Shown here: positions 33,198 through 42,575 of the stretch, piece by piece | Position numbering within the stretch: position 1 is the first letter of the stretch | Layout: each line of letters begins with the position of its first letter | DNA from: Nocardia macrotermitis | GTDB taxonomy: Bacteria; Actinomycetota; Actinomycetes; Mycobacteriales; Mycobacteriaceae | Direction of reading: 5' to 3' | DNA: 64,000 bases | NCBI RefSeq assembly: GCF_009604405.1 | Contig: NZ_WEGK01000005.1 | Location: 372,001-436,000 of the forward strand | Program-made: the position numbers and the translations under genes | Notes under the pieces: model-generated | Seen by the model: only the letters and a program-made list of their open reading frames with translations | Database searches by the model: none | Told to the model about the DNA's origin: nothing

Positions 33198-34505
33198 ATG
33201 GCGAGCCAATCAGCACAGTGGATGCGCACCGCACGGGTGCTGCGCCGGTCCGGATTCGGTGCGTCGGGGCCGGAGGTCGACGCGGTGAGCGATCCGGCGG
33301 CGTATCTGCGCGCTGCCATCGCCGCCGATCCGGAGGCAGATCCGGGTGCGCGGGCCACGCCGATGCCGCAGTTCGCGCCGCCCAACCCGCCCGGCCGCAA
33401 GGCCACGACCGCGCAGCGGCGCAGCTACAACACCGAACTCACCGCGCAGTTGAACGAGCTGACCGTGTGGTGGTTGCGGCGGATGGTCGCGGTGCGGGTG
33501 CCGGTGCGGGAGAAGCTGACGCTGTTGTGGCACAACCACTTCGCCACGTCGGCGGTGAAGGTGCGCAGTGCCGCGGAGATGGCCGGGCAGAACCGGACGT
33601 TGCGGAGTATGGGCGTCGGCGACTTCTCGGCGCTGGCCTACGCGATGCTGACCGATCCGGCCATGTTGCGCTGGCTCGACGGGCAGACCAATACCGCCAA
33701 GGCGCCGAACGAGAATCTGTCGCGCGAATTCATGGAGCTGTTCGCGCTCGGGCACGGTAACGGTTACACGGAAACCGATGTGCGCCAAGGGGCTCGGGCG
33801 TTGACGGGGTGGACGATCACGAACGGTGCGGCGGTGTTCGTGCCGAAACGTCACGACGCGGGGTCGAAGACGTTTCTCGGCGTGACCGGTCCGCTGGGGG
33901 CGCGGGAGTTCTGCGATGCGGTGCTGGCGCGGCCGGAGTCGGCGCGGTATGTGGCCGGGCGGATGTGGGGGCAGCTGGCCTCGGACGATCCGCCCTCGGA
34001 GGCCGCGCTGGGGCGGGTGACGGCCGCGTACGGGCCGGGGCGTGCGCTGGGGGCGATGATCACCGCGATCCTCACCGATCCCGAGTTCACCGGGGCCCGG
34101 GACACGGTCGTGCACGCGCCGGTGGAATGGCTGATCGGGGCGGTGCGGGCGTTGCGGGTGCCGATGAACACCGATGCGCAGGCGCATCGGGTGATGGGGG
34201 TGCTGCGGACGTTGGGGCAGTTGCCGTTCTATCCGCCGAATGTGGGCGGCTGGTCCAGCGGGCAGGCGTGGATGTCGACCGCGGCGGCGCAGACCCGGCT
34301 GACCGCTATCACCGTGTTGTTGAAAGGTGCTGACCTGTCGGCGATTTCGTCCGCGAGTAGCGCGGATCGGGTGGATGCCGCCGGACATCTGCTGGGCGTG
34401 GGCGCGTGGTCCGATCGCAGTGCGAAGGTGCTGCGGACCGCGGTCGGCAATCCGGCGCGGCTGGCCGCGATCGCGGTGAACACTCCCGAATACCTGACGA
34501 GCTGA
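33198..34505 (+). CDS. DUF1800 family protein
   Basis: 435 aa. The DUF1800 signature is clear: LTLLWHNHFATSAVKV, NRTLRSMGVGDFSALAYAMLTDPAML, NENLSREFMELFALGHG and YTETDVRQGARALTGWT, then FYPPNVGGWSSGQAWM. Its function is not known. It is almost always paired with DUF1501, as here (8 nt gap). No clear signal peptide. Confidence 0.88.
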   Translation: MASQSAQWMRTARVLRRSGFGASGPEVDAVSDPAAYLRAAIAADPEADPGARATPMPQFAPPNPPGRKATTAQRRSYNTELTAQLNELTVWWLRRMVAVRVPVREKLTLLWHNHFATSAVKVRSAAEMAGQNRTLRSMGVGDFSALAYAMLTDPAMLRWLDGQTNTAKAPNENLSREFMELFALGHGNGYTETDVRQGARALTGWTITNGAAVFVPKRHDAGSKTFLGVTGPLGAREFCDAVLARPESARYVAGRMWGQLASDDPPSEAALGRVTAAYGPGRALGAMITAILTDPEFTGARDTVVHAPVEWLIGAVRALRVPMNTDAQAHRVMGVLRTLGQLPFYPPNVGGWSSGQAWMSTAAAQTRLTAITVLLKGADLSAISSASSADRVDAAGHLLGVGAWSDRSAKVLRTAVGNPARLAAIAVNTPEYLTS

Positions 34506-34513
34506 GGAATGTC

Positions 34514-35722
34514 ATGCCGGCTGTGAATCGTAGACAGTTCCTCGTCGGGTCCGGGGTGCTGGGCGCGCTCGGGGTGCTCGGCGCTTCGGCGATCACGTGG
34601 GACCAGTTGCATGATGCCGCGAGTACCAGCCCGCTACCCGCGGGATCGGGAATTCTGGTGGTGCTCACCATGTATGGCGGTAATGACGGCATCAATACCG
34701 TGATTCCGTACGCGGACAACGCCTATCACGACGCGCGTCCCGAATTGTCCTATCGCCCCGAGGAAGTGCTGCATCTGGACGGGCAGCTCGGACTCAATCC
34801 GGCGTTGAAGGGCATGGCGCAGCTGTGGAATCGGCATCAGTTGGCCATCGTGCGCGGCGTCGGCTATCCGAAGCCGGACCACAGCCATTTCCGGTCCATG
34901 GACATCTGGCAGACCGGGGTCCCCGACGAACCCTCGCCGACCGGGTGGGTCGGCCGCTGGCTCGACGCGACCGGCGACGATCCGCTGCGCGCGGTCAATA
35001 TCGGCTCGGTCCTGCCGACATTGGCGATCGGCGCGAAACATACTGCCTCGGCGCTGGATCCGTCCTCGACGCCCTTGTCCGCACAGTTGAAGACCGAACT
35101 CGCCGGGCTGGGCGCGGCCGATCCGCACGACACTGCCACGCAGGGTTTCGTATGCAGCGGATATCGCTCGGAACAGACTGTGTCGCAAGCATTCTCGTCG
35201 ATCGAAACGGTCGGAAAAGCCAAAGCCGAGCCCAAGGCGGGAGGCAATCCCCTTGCCACACAACTGAATCTGGTCTCCCAGTGCATCAAGGCCGGTGTAC
35301 CCACCCGCGTCTATTCGGTCAGCCTGGGCGGCTTCGACACCCACGCCGACGAACGCCACACCCAGGAACAACTCCTCGGCCGCCTGGACGAGGCCGTCAC
35401 CGCATTCCTCCGCGACATGTCCACCCACCCCCGCGGCCGCGACGTGATCCTGCTCGCCTACAGCGAATTCGGCCGCCGCGTCACCGCCAACGCCTCCCAG
35501 GGCACCGACCATGGCACCGCGGGCCCCGTCTTCCTGGCCGGTTCCCAGGTCAAAGGCGGTTTCCACGGTGACGAACCCAGCCTCACCGACCTCGACAACG
35601 GTGATCTCAAATCCACCGTCGACTTCCGCGACATCTACCACGAACTCCTGCACCGAGTGGTGTCCACCGACCCCACCCCCGTCCTCGGCCCCAACCGCCG
35701 CGACCTTGGCCTGATCACCTGA
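34514..35722 (+). CDS. DUF1501 family Tat-exported protein
   Basis: 402 aa. Twin-arginine signal RRQFLVGSGVLGALGVLGASA (positions 6-26) precedes an alkaline-phosphatase-like DUF1501 domain: VVLTMYGGNDGINTVIPY, VGYPKPDHSHFRSMDIWQTG, SLGGFDTHADERHTQEQLL and AYSEFGRRVTANASQGTDHGTAG, which supply Asp and His metal-like ligands. It probably acts outside the membrane; substrate unknown. ATG with GAGGAA just after the DUF1800 stop. Confidence 0.88.
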   Translation: MPAVNRRQFLVGSGVLGALGVLGASAITWDQLHDAASTSPLPAGSGILVVLTMYGGNDGINTVIPYADNAYHDARPELSYRPEEVLHLDGQLGLNPALKGMAQLWNRHQLAIVRGVGYPKPDHSHFRSMDIWQTGVPDEPSPTGWVGRWLDATGDDPLRAVNIGSVLPTLAIGAKHTASALDPSSTPLSAQLKTELAGLGAADPHDTATQGFVCSGYRSEQTVSQAFSSIETVGKAKAEPKAGGNPLATQLNLVSQCIKAGVPTRVYSVSLGGFDTHADERHTQEQLLGRLDEAVTAFLRDMSTHPRGRDVILLAYSEFGRRVTANASQGTDHGTAGPVFLAGSQVKGGFHGDEPSLTDLDNGDLKSTVDFRDIYHELLHRVVSTDPTPVLGPNRRDLGLIT

Positions 35723-35800
35723 ATACCCGGGCGCGGATCTCCACCCGAGGTCCACCCGGGGGTGGTGGGTTCGACGGCGTGTTTGGCCGACGCTTGAAGT

Positions 35801-36289
35801 ATGAACTTGCAGAATGCGGTACTCGAAGGTCTTCTGGTCGTCCTCGTGTTGGGGTGGATCGTCTATCGCCAGACCCGGTGGCAGGTGGTGGATCTCGCGC
35901 GAGTGTGGCGCGGGCCGATCATTCTGGCGGTGATCGGGGTGGTGGAGTTGCGACCGGCGGTGACGGGTGCCGTGGTCGGGGGACTGGCGGTGGGGCTGCT
36001 GGTGCTGGAGGCGGTGCTGAGTGTGGGCGTCGGTGTGGCGATGGGGACGCTGTCGCAGATCCGGCGGGCGGACGGGAAGCTCGAGGCGCGGACGGGAGTG
36101 GCCGGTTCGCTGCTCTGGTTCGTGATGGTGGCGGTGCGGTTGGGAGTGGATGTGTGGGCCTCGGCCAGCGGGGCGAAGATCGTGGCGTCGGTGGGGGTCA
36201 TTCTGCTGATGCTGGCGCTGAATCGGGCGGGCCGCACGCTGATCCTGTTGCAGCGGACACGGGAGCCGCATCAGGTTGGGGCACACTGA
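35801..36289 (+). CDS. Polytopic membrane protein, hypothetical
   Basis: 162 aa with four to five helices (LEGLLVVLVLGWIVYR, GPIILAVIGVVEL, TGAVVGGLAVGLLVLEAVLSVGVGVA, AGSLLWFVMVAVRLGVDVW, IVASVGVILLMLAL). Family not recognised with certainty; the layout resembles CcdC/DUF1453-type proteins. It is 5 nt from the sensor kinase gene, so it is probably co-transcribed and may be part of the signalling unit. Confidence 0.7.
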   Translation: MNLQNAVLEGLLVVLVLGWIVYRQTRWQVVDLARVWRGPIILAVIGVVELRPAVTGAVVGGLAVGLLVLEAVLSVGVGVAMGTLSQIRRADGKLEARTGVAGSLLWFVMVAVRLGVDVWASASGAKIVASVGVILLMLALNRAGRTLILLQRTREPHQVGAH

Positions 36290-36294
36290 ACGCG

Positions 36295-37416
36295 ATGACC
36301 GCCGCCACCGCGCCGACGAGCCTGTCCAGGCTGCTCCGCCTGATCGGGCTCGTCGCCGTGCTGTTCTCCTCGCTGCACGCGCACCTGTGGACGCATCCGT
36401 GGATCGCGGCGGGCGCGGTGCTGTCCTGGATCGCCTGGGCCGCGTGGGCCGCCGAGCCGCAGGGCACGGTGTGGCCGGGCCGGATCTGCTTGTGCGCCAT
36501 GGCGATCGGCGGCGGCTCGACCGCCGCGTGGGTCGCGGGATCGGCCATCACCGCCCTGGGCACGGTCTTCGCGGCATTGTCGCTGGCGACCGCGCCGGTG
36601 ACGATCGGACTCGCCATCGCGACCCTGTCCGCGGTGTGCACCTGCATCTCGGTGCTCGGCGTGGCGGGACATCCGCGCGATCTGCTCGGCCTGCTGGTGG
36701 GGGTGCTGGTATTCGGTTTGATGGGCTGGAGCCGACGTCAGGCGCGGGAGGCCGCGGACCAGAATCGGCTACTGCTCGAACAGAACCGGGTGATCCGCGC
36801 CGAACGCGACCGGGCCGCCGCGCTGGCCGAACGCGGCCGGTTGGCCCGTGACATCCACGACGTGCTCGCCCACACCCTGGGCGGGCTGGTCCGGCAGCTC
36901 GACGCCGCCGACGCCCTGCTCGAGGCCGGTGAGGTGGATCGCGCGTCCGAGCGGGTGAAAGCCTCGCACGAACTGGCCCGATCCGGCTTCGAGGACGCCC
37001 GGCGAGTGGTGAACGCGCTGCGTGCGGAGGGTTTCGATCTGGGCGAGGAGTTGCGTCGCCTCGCCGCGGAGGAGCGCGCCTCCGGCGGCCGGGCCGAACT
37101 GCGCGTCGATGCCGAACTGCGCCGGTTGGACGAGCAGACCGCCGTCGCGATCGGCCGCGCGGCGCAGGAGGCCTGCACCAATGCGCGCAAACACGCTCCC
37201 GGACAACCGATTACGCTCACCCTCGAAGACCGGGACGAAGGTCTGGACGTGACGATCGGCAATCCGATCACCGGAAAGCTCAGCGCGCTACGGGATTCCG
37301 GTGCGGGCGCGGGCCTGCTCGGTATGACCGAGCGAATCGCCGCGGTGGGCGGCACGGTGCGAGCGGGAAGGCAGGACAACCTATGGACGGTGCGAATCCG
37401 GGTGCCGCACAGATGA
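36295..37416 (+). CDS. NarL-partner sensor histidine kinase (HisKA_3)
   Basis: 373 aa. Several N-terminal helices (about 10-145) with no large extracellular domain, then the HisKA_3 phosphoacceptor GRLARDIHDVLAHTLGGLV (His about 188) and a HATPase domain (AAQEACTNARKHAPGQPITL, GAGAGLLGMTERIAAVGG). Intramembrane sensing is typical of this layout. Its stop overlaps the regulator start (ATGA at 37413). Confidence 0.9.
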   Translation: MTAATAPTSLSRLLRLIGLVAVLFSSLHAHLWTHPWIAAGAVLSWIAWAAWAAEPQGTVWPGRICLCAMAIGGGSTAAWVAGSAITALGTVFAALSLATAPVTIGLAIATLSAVCTCISVLGVAGHPRDLLGLLVGVLVFGLMGWSRRQAREAADQNRLLLEQNRVIRAERDRAAALAERGRLARDIHDVLAHTLGGLVRQLDAADALLEAGEVDRASERVKASHELARSGFEDARRVVNALRAEGFDLGEELRRLAAEERASGGRAELRVDAELRRLDEQTAVAIGRAAQEACTNARKHAPGQPITLTLEDRDEGLDVTIGNPITGKLSALRDSGAGAGLLGMTERIAAVGGTVRAGRQDNLWTVRIRVPHR

Positions 37417-38042
37417 TCTCGGTCGTGGTGGCCGACGATCAGACCACGGTGCGGGATGGGCTGACCACCGTGCTGTCACTGCTGCCCGACGTGGAGGTGG
37501 TCGGCGAGGCCCGCGACGGCGCCGAGGCGGTCGACCTGGTCCGCAGCCTGTCCCCGCAGGTGGTGCTGATGGACCTGCGCATGCCCGGCCTGGACGGGGT
37601 GGCCGCGACCGCCGCGATCACCGCCGCGCATCCCGGCACCGCGGTCCTGGTCCTGACCACCTACGCCGACGACGCCTCCATCGCCGGGGCCCTGCGCGCG
37701 GGCGCCCGCGGCTACCTCACGAAGGACGCCGGACGCGCCGAGATCGCCGCGGCGGTCCGCTCGGTCGCCAGCGGCCACACCACCCTCGCCGCCGACGTCG
37801 GCGCGCGCCTGATCTCCGCCCTGGGCGCGCCCGCCCAACCCGCGCGCGCCGACCTCACCGATCGCGAACTGGACGTGCTGCGCCTGATGGCCCAGGGCCG
37901 CAACAACTCCGAGATCGCCGCGGCACTGTTCATCGGCCTGAGCACCGTCAAGAGCCATATCAACTCGCTGTTCGCCAAACTCGACGTCCGCGACCGGGGC
38001 CAGGCCATCGCCTACGCGCATCGGACCGGACTGGCGAATTGA
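37413..38042 (+). CDS. NarL/FixJ-family response regulator
   Basis: 209 aa from ATG 37413. Receiver domain with ADDQTTVRDGL, phosphoacceptor VVLMDLRMPGLDG (about 54), TTYADD and TKDAG; the C-terminal LuxR-type helix-turn-helix reads DLTDRELDVLRLMAQGRNNSEIAAALFIGLSTVKSHINSLF in short pieces. It is the cognate regulator of the overlapping kinase gene. Convergent with the MazF gene. Confidence 0.93.
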   Translation: MISVVVADDQTTVRDGLTTVLSLLPDVEVVGEARDGAEAVDLVRSLSPQVVLMDLRMPGLDGVAATAAITAAHPGTAVLVLTTYADDASIAGALRAGARGYLTKDAGRAEIAAAVRSVASGHTTLAADVGARLISALGAPAQPARADLTDRELDVLRLMAQGRNNSEIAAALFIGLSTVKSHINSLFAKLDVRDRGQAIAYAHRTGLAN

Positions 38043-38058
38043 CCGGAATTGTGCGCGG

Positions 38059-38403
38059 TCAGATTCCGAGCACTCTACGTAGACCCGCGTCGACTTCTCG
38101 GAGCAGACCAGCGGGCAGGCTGCCTACGCTGCCGGACAGCTCGTCCTTGTTGAGGGTCAGTAGTGCGGTCACATTCACGACAGAATCCTTCGGCAATCCT
38201 GAAGCGGATGCCGGGATGAAGACATTCCCGGGGGCGGTGGCGAGTTTCGTGTTCGAGGTGACTACCGCGACGAGCACGGTGGCAAGCCTGCTCTTGTTGT
38301 ACGGATCTGCTTGAATCACGAGAACAGGGCGACGTTTGGCCGGTCGCGACCCGATCGCTTCGCCGAGATCCGCCCAGTGCACTTCACCGCGACGGATCAC
38401 CAT
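38059..38403 (-). CDS. mazF: MazF/PemK family endoribonuclease toxin
   Basis: 114 aa. RRGEVHWADLGEAIGSRPAKRRPVLVIQ, then the nucleic-acid loop VVTSN, and LPKDSVVNVTALLTLNKDEL match MazF: the Arg of RPVL and the Thr/Ser of TSN are the catalytic region for mRNA cleavage. Its start overlaps the antitoxin end by 7 nt, giving an antitoxin-first operon. Confidence 0.9.
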   Translation of the reverse strand: MVIRRGEVHWADLGEAIGSRPAKRRPVLVIQADPYNKSRLATVLVAVVTSNTKLATAPGNVFIPASASGLPKDSVVNVTALLTLNKDELSGSVGSLPAGLLREVDAGLRRVLGI

Positions 38404-38642
38404 TCGTCGGATTCGGCGAGCAGTCGACGTCCTGCGGAAGCGGCTGCGGCGTTGGAGTCGTCGGTGCCCGAGATCAGGTCGAGGGCGGCGTCGATCTCGC
38501 TGGTCAGGGTCGTCTCCTCGAGGTGAGCGATATAATATTGAGCTGCGTGTACATAGAACTCCGAGCGGGTCACTCCCAGGGAGTGCACTGTGCGTTCTAT
38601 CTTGGCGTAGGTGTCGTCCGGTACTGAAATCGCGGTTTTCAT
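38397..38642 (-). CDS. Ribbon-helix-helix antitoxin (MazE-type)
   Basis: 81 aa. The RHH DNA-binding part is KTAISVPDDTYAKIERTVHSLGVTRSEFYVHAA (about 2-34); the acidic Ala/Ser-rich C-terminus should bind and block MazF. Direct repeats at 38650-38667 immediately upstream of the start are the likely autoregulatory site. Confidence 0.85.
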   Translation of the reverse strand: MKTAISVPDDTYAKIERTVHSLGVTRSEFYVHAAQYYIAHLEETTLTSEIDAALDLISGTDDSNAAAASAGRRLLAESDEW

Positions 38643-38649
38643 GAATTCA

Positions 38650-38667
38650 GTATAACTCGGTATAACT
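38650..38667 (-). promoter_or_regulatory. Antitoxin operator: two GTATAACT repeats
   Basis: GTATAACT at 38650-38657 and 38660-38667 (10-bp offset, one helical turn) lies 8 nt upstream of the antitoxin start. AT-rich against the local background; RHH proteins typically bind such tandem half-sites. Confidence 0.55.
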
Positions 38668-39352
38668 ATCCTGTCCGTGGCCTGTGGCGGCGCAATCGGC
38701 CGGTCCCGGGAGCACTCGCCCAGACCGCGAGGGCGAGCAGGGCGTCCAGGAGCAGCGCCAGCGCGGCCACCAGGATCGCGCCGACCAGTACGCGATCGTA
38801 TTTGTAGAGGCTGATGCCGTCGAAGATGTAGCGGCCCAGCCCGCCCAGGTTCACGTACGCGGCGATGGTCGCGGTCGCCACCACTTGCAGTGTGGCCGAA
38901 CGCAATCCGGTGAGGATCACCGGCAGGGCGTTGGGGGTTTCCACGCGCAGCAGGAGTTGGCGTTCGGTCATTCCCATGGCGCGGGAGGCGTCGACCACGG
39001 TCGGGTCGACGTTGGCGATGCCCGCGTAGGTGCCCGCGAGCAGCGGCGGGATGCCGACGGTGAGCAGGGCCAACAGCGGCGGAATCAGACCCAGGCCCAG
39101 ACCCAGCACGACGATGGTGAGCACGCCGAGGGTCGGCAGCGCGCGCATCGCGTTGGCGAATCCGACGACCAGGCCGCCGCCGCGCCGGGTGTGCCCGATG
39201 AGCAGGCCGATCGGCACCGCGATCACCGCCGAGATCGCGATGGCCAGGAAGCTGTACCAGAGGTGCTGGAGCAGCCGGTTGCCGATTCCGGCCGAGCCGC
39301 CCCAGTTCGCCGCGGTGCTGAAGTAGTGCCAGGCATCGATGAAAAGGTTCAC
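38666..39352 (-). CDS. Osmoprotectant ABC permease (OpuCB/ProW-like), second of two
   Basis: 228 aa. Binding-protein-dependent permease with about five or six helices and the cytoplasmic EAA-type loop (VDASRAMGMTERQLLLRVETPNALPVILTGLRSA). Forms the channel with the preceding permease for glycine betaine, choline or related solutes. GTG 39352 overlaps the stop of the previous gene. Confidence 0.9.
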   Translation of the reverse strand: MNLFIDAWHYFSTAANWGGSAGIGNRLLQHLWYSFLAIAISAVIAVPIGLLIGHTRRGGGLVVGFANAMRALPTLGVLTIVVLGLGLGLIPPLLALLTVGIPPLLAGTYAGIANVDPTVVDASRAMGMTERQLLLRVETPNALPVILTGLRSATLQVVATATIAAYVNLGGLGRYIFDGISLYKYDRVLVGAILVAALALLLDALLALAVWASAPGTGRLRRHRPRTG

Positions 39353-40032
39353 ACGCCAACCCCTTTCGCCGGACGCAGGCGTTGCGACAGGCGCGGTCGC
39401 CCGGCCCGCAACCACGGCGTCGCCCAGCGGCCGAGCACGAACAGCACCCGATCGACCACCAGGGCCAGCAGCAGCACCACGATGATCCCGGCAACGATCT
39501 CGTCGGGATAGTCGCGCTGATATCCCTGGGTGAACAGTTTGCCCAGCCCGCCCACGCCGATCAGCGCGCCGACGGTCACCAGGGAGATGTTGGTGACCGC
39601 CACCACCCGCAGATTCGCCACGAAAACCGGTACGGCCAAGGGGAATTCGACGGTGAGGGTGCGACGCAGCCGGGTGTGGCCGATGGCGTCGGAGGCGTCG
39701 AGCACCTCGGCGGGCACCGAATCCAGCGCGGCCGGAACCGCGATGATCAGCAACGCCACCGAGTAGATGCTCAGGGTGATGACCACGTTCAGCGGATCGA
39801 TCGTCGCGATACCGGCCAGCGGCGGAATGATCACCAGCAGGGCCAGCGACGGGATCGTGAAGGCCACGCTCGCCACGGTGATGGTGATCCGGCGCAACGA
39901 CGGCACCCGCCGCACCGCCGCGCCCGCGGGAATCGCGATCACCAGCCCGACCAGCAGCGGGACCAGCGCGAGATACAGGTGGGTGCGGGCGAATCCGGCG
40001 ATCTCGGCGAAGTTGTCGATCAGATATCTCAT
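39349..40032 (-). CDS. Osmoprotectant ABC permease (OpuCD/ProW-like), first of two
   Basis: 227 aa, about six helices with EAA loop LDASDAIGHTRLRRTLTVEFPLAVPVFVANLRV. Overlaps the second permease gene and follows the ATPase gene by 16 nt. Same family as its partner, pointing to a heterodimeric channel. Confidence 0.9.
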   Translation of the reverse strand: MRYLIDNFAEIAGFARTHLYLALVPLLVGLVIAIPAGAAVRRVPSLRRITITVASVAFTIPSLALLVIIPPLAGIATIDPLNVVITLSIYSVALLIIAVPAALDSVPAEVLDASDAIGHTRLRRTLTVEFPLAVPVFVANLRVVAVTNISLVTVGALIGVGGLGKLFTQGYQRDYPDEIVAGIIVVLLLALVVDRVLFVLGRWATPWLRAGRPRLSQRLRPAKGVGV

Positions 40033-40048
40033 CGGGTTCCGACCGCTC

Positions 40049-41200
40049 TCACCGTGTCTGCTCCTGTTCGAAGAAGTGACGGTTGCGGGCGGCGTCCTCG
40101 TCGGAACGTTGCGCCGCCAGCCGGTCCAGGACCTCGGTGGCCAGCAGGCCGCCGGTCACCGCGCCCGAATCATCCACGGCCACACCGATTCCCGAGGGGG
40201 AGGAGATCGCCGCGTCCAGGGCCTGTCGCAGATCCGCGCCGGGGGAGAACAGCGACCCGCCCGCGGACATGCTCTCGGCGAGCGCGTGCCCGGCGCGCAC
40301 GCGCTCGACGCCGGTGACATCGACCCAGCCGATCGGGCGCCGCGAATCGTCCACCACCAGTACCCATTCCCCGGCCTCGAGCCGGAGTTCGGGCACCTGT
40401 GCTGCGGTGACGCTCCGAATCTCGTGCAGCGCGACATCATCCGCGGCGCGGAAGGACAGCCCGCGATACCCGCGATCCCGTCCGGCGAAGTCGGCCACGA
40501 AATCGGTCGCGGGCTCGGCCAGCACCCGCTGCGGCGAATCGTATTGTTGCAGTACGCCACCGCGACCGAAGACCGCGATCCGATCGCCGAGTTTGATCGC
40601 CTCGTCGATATCGTGCGTGACGAAGACGATCGTCTTGTGCAGATCCGCTTGCAGCCGTTGCATTTCCGCCTGCAACTCCTCGCGCACCACCGGATCCACG
40701 GCGCTGAACGGCTCGTCCATCAGCAGGATCGGCGGATCGGCCGCCAACGCCCGTGCCACACCAACCCGCTGCTGCTGCCCGCCGGACAGCTGCGCCGGAT
40801 ACCGTTCCGCCAGTGCGTGATCGAGCCCGACCCGGTCGAGCACCGCGAGCGCGTCCCGGCGCGCCGCGCGCCGGGACTGTCCACGCAACACCGGCACCGT
40901 GGCCACGTTGTCGAGCACCGTGCGATGCGGGAGCAGCCCGGCCTGCTGGATCACGTACCCGATACCCAACCGCAACCGCACCGGATCGACCGTCGAGATA
41001 TCCTGCCCCGCAACGGTTATCGTGCCCGTGGTCGGCACGATCATCCGGTTGATCATCCGCATCGAGGTGGTCTTACCGCATCCCGAGGGCCCCACGAACA
41101 CCGTGAACGACCCGGACTCGATCCGTAGGTCCAGATCCGACACCGCCGTGGTCCCACCCGGATATGTCTTACCCACACCGCGGAACTCGATCTCACTCAC
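40049..41200 (-). CDS. Osmoprotectant ABC ATPase with CBS pair (OpuCA/ProV-like)
   Basis: 383 aa. Walker A VGPSGCGKTTSM (about 37-48), signature LSGGQQQRVGVARAL, Walker B ILLMDEPFSAVDP, H-loop VTHDIDEA; the C-terminal half (about 245-370) is a CBS pair that in OpuA-type transporters senses ionic strength. GTG start. A 379-bp gap separates it from the substrate-binding protein gene upstream. Confidence 0.92.
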   Translation of the reverse strand: MSEIEFRGVGKTYPGGTTAVSDLDLRIESGSFTVFVGPSGCGKTTSMRMINRMIVPTTGTITVAGQDISTVDPVRLRLGIGYVIQQAGLLPHRTVLDNVATVPVLRGQSRRAARRDALAVLDRVGLDHALAERYPAQLSGGQQQRVGVARALAADPPILLMDEPFSAVDPVVREELQAEMQRLQADLHKTIVFVTHDIDEAIKLGDRIAVFGRGGVLQQYDSPQRVLAEPATDFVADFAGRDRGYRGLSFRAADDVALHEIRSVTAAQVPELRLEAGEWVLVVDDSRRPIGWVDVTGVERVRAGHALAESMSAGGSLFSPGADLRQALDAAISSPSGIGVAVDDSGAVTGGLLATEVLDRLAAQRSDEDAARNRHFFEQEQTR

Positions 41201-41579
41201 CCGAAACCCCGCTCACCCTCGACTGACTCGCACGGAATCCGTTGTGCCGCCGGTCTGTTCGGCATATATCCCATACATCCGTCACACCTGATCCTCGGCG
41301 CCAAACACCGGTCCGCACGTGCGATGCGGTGCCGACGCCGTGCTCGTTCACCGTTCCCGACCTGCCCCATGCTCGGCATCGTCGCGCACGCGGTACCGGC
41401 AGGTCTGTCGGTCGCGTCGTATCCGGTTCGCCGGCAGCCGGTTTCGAACGTGTGTTGCGCGTGGGATCGGTGGTCGGAGCCGTGCCGACGCTGTGTTCGG
41501 CCGCACCGCACTCCCGTCGGCACACCGGTCGTCGGCGGGGAACATCGTGCGGGGCCTGCGTTTTCGTGCTCATCGGAAG
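41201..41579. other. 379-bp intergenic region within the osmoprotectant cluster
   Basis: No gene supported. Open frames on both strands read as random high-GC sequence. No clear hairpin terminator was found. Confidence 0.5.
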
Positions 41580-42575
41580 CTATCCGATCGGCTTGTCCAG
41601 GCCCTGCGCGGTGACCCAGGACTTGGCGGCGGCGGCCGGTTCCACCTTGGCGGAGCCGGACACCTGCTCGTTGAGGGCGATCAGTTGGTCGGTGGTGAGT
41701 TTGGCGGAGATCGCGTCCAGGACCTTCAGGGCCTTGTCGGACTTCTTCTTCGCGTTCAGCACCGGGACGACGTTCTGCGCCGCGAAATGGTGTTGCGGGT
41801 CGGCGAGCACCACCAGGTTGTTCTCCTTGATGGCGGGGGAGGTGGTGAAGATGTCGGCCGCGGTGACCTGGCCGGCGGTCAGCGCGCGGACGGTCGCCGG
41901 GCCGCCCTCGTCGCTGATCGGGACGTACCGGTTCGCCGGGATGTCCAGGTTGTAGTGCTTCTTCAGGCCCGGGAGGCCGTCGGGACGTTCGGCGAATTCC
42001 GGTGAGCCGCCGAAGGTCACCTCGGCCGAATGCGGCGCCAGATCCGCGATCGAGTGCAGATTCCACTTCTGCACCGTCTCCTGGGTGACGACCACCGCGT
42101 CGGAATCCACGCCCGGCGCGGGCGTCCCGGCGACCAGATCGCTGCCCAGGGCCTTGGTCAGCGCCTGGTTCACCGCGTCGGGAGCGGTCGCGGTCGCCGA
42201 CTTGTCCAGGTATTGCAGCAGGTTGCCGGTGTAATCGGGGATCACGCCGATCGAGCACTCCCGCAGCGCCGGAATGTACGCCTCGCGGCTGCCGATGTTG
42301 AGTTTGGTGTCGACGGTGAAACCGTTGGCGCGCAACGCCTCGGCGTACACGTCGGCCACGGTCTCGGATTCGGGGAAGTTGGCCGAGCCGACGGTCAACT
42401 TGTTCGCATCGCCCGAGCAGTTGCCCGAACCCGAGGCGAGCGGATCCGAACTACCACCACACGCGGACAGCGCCATCGCGGTGGCCAGCGCGACGGCCGT
42501 GGCGACGAATCGGACGGCGGTGAGGGCGGGACGGAACCCGCGCCGACGCGCGGAGAGGATGATCGTGGATTTCAC
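41580..42575 (-). CDS. Osmoprotectant substrate-binding lipoprotein (OpuCC/ProX-like)
   Basis: 331 aa from GTG 42575 (AAGGA six nt upstream; longer N-terminus rejected). Lipoprotein signal ends LSAC, so it is anchored by the Cys outside the membrane. The OpuAC-type domain includes LTVGSANFPESETVADVYAEAL, GVIPDYTGNLLQYL, VFGG-type FGGSPEF and DPQHHFAAQNVVPVLN. It delivers betaine- or choline-like solutes to the permeases encoded downstream. Confidence 0.9.
   Translation of the reverse strand: MKSTIILSARRRGFRPALTAVRFVATAVALATAMALSACGGSSDPLASGSGNCSGDANKLTVGSANFPESETVADVYAEALRANGFTVDTKLNIGSREAYIPALRECSIGVIPDYTGNLLQYLDKSATATAPDAVNQALTKALGSDLVAGTPAPGVDSDAVVVTQETVQKWNLHSIADLAPHSAEVTFGGSPEFAERPDGLPGLKKHYNLDIPANRYVPISDEGGPATVRALTAGQVTAADIFTTSPAIKENNLVVLADPQHHFAAQNVVPVLNAKKKSDKALKVLDAISAKLTTDQLIALNEQVSGSAKVEPAAAAKSWVTAQGLDKPIG

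Noticed and set aside
41193..41955. Genes between the OpuC ATPase and binding-protein genes
   Set aside because: Frames on both strands overlap real coding sequence or have random composition.
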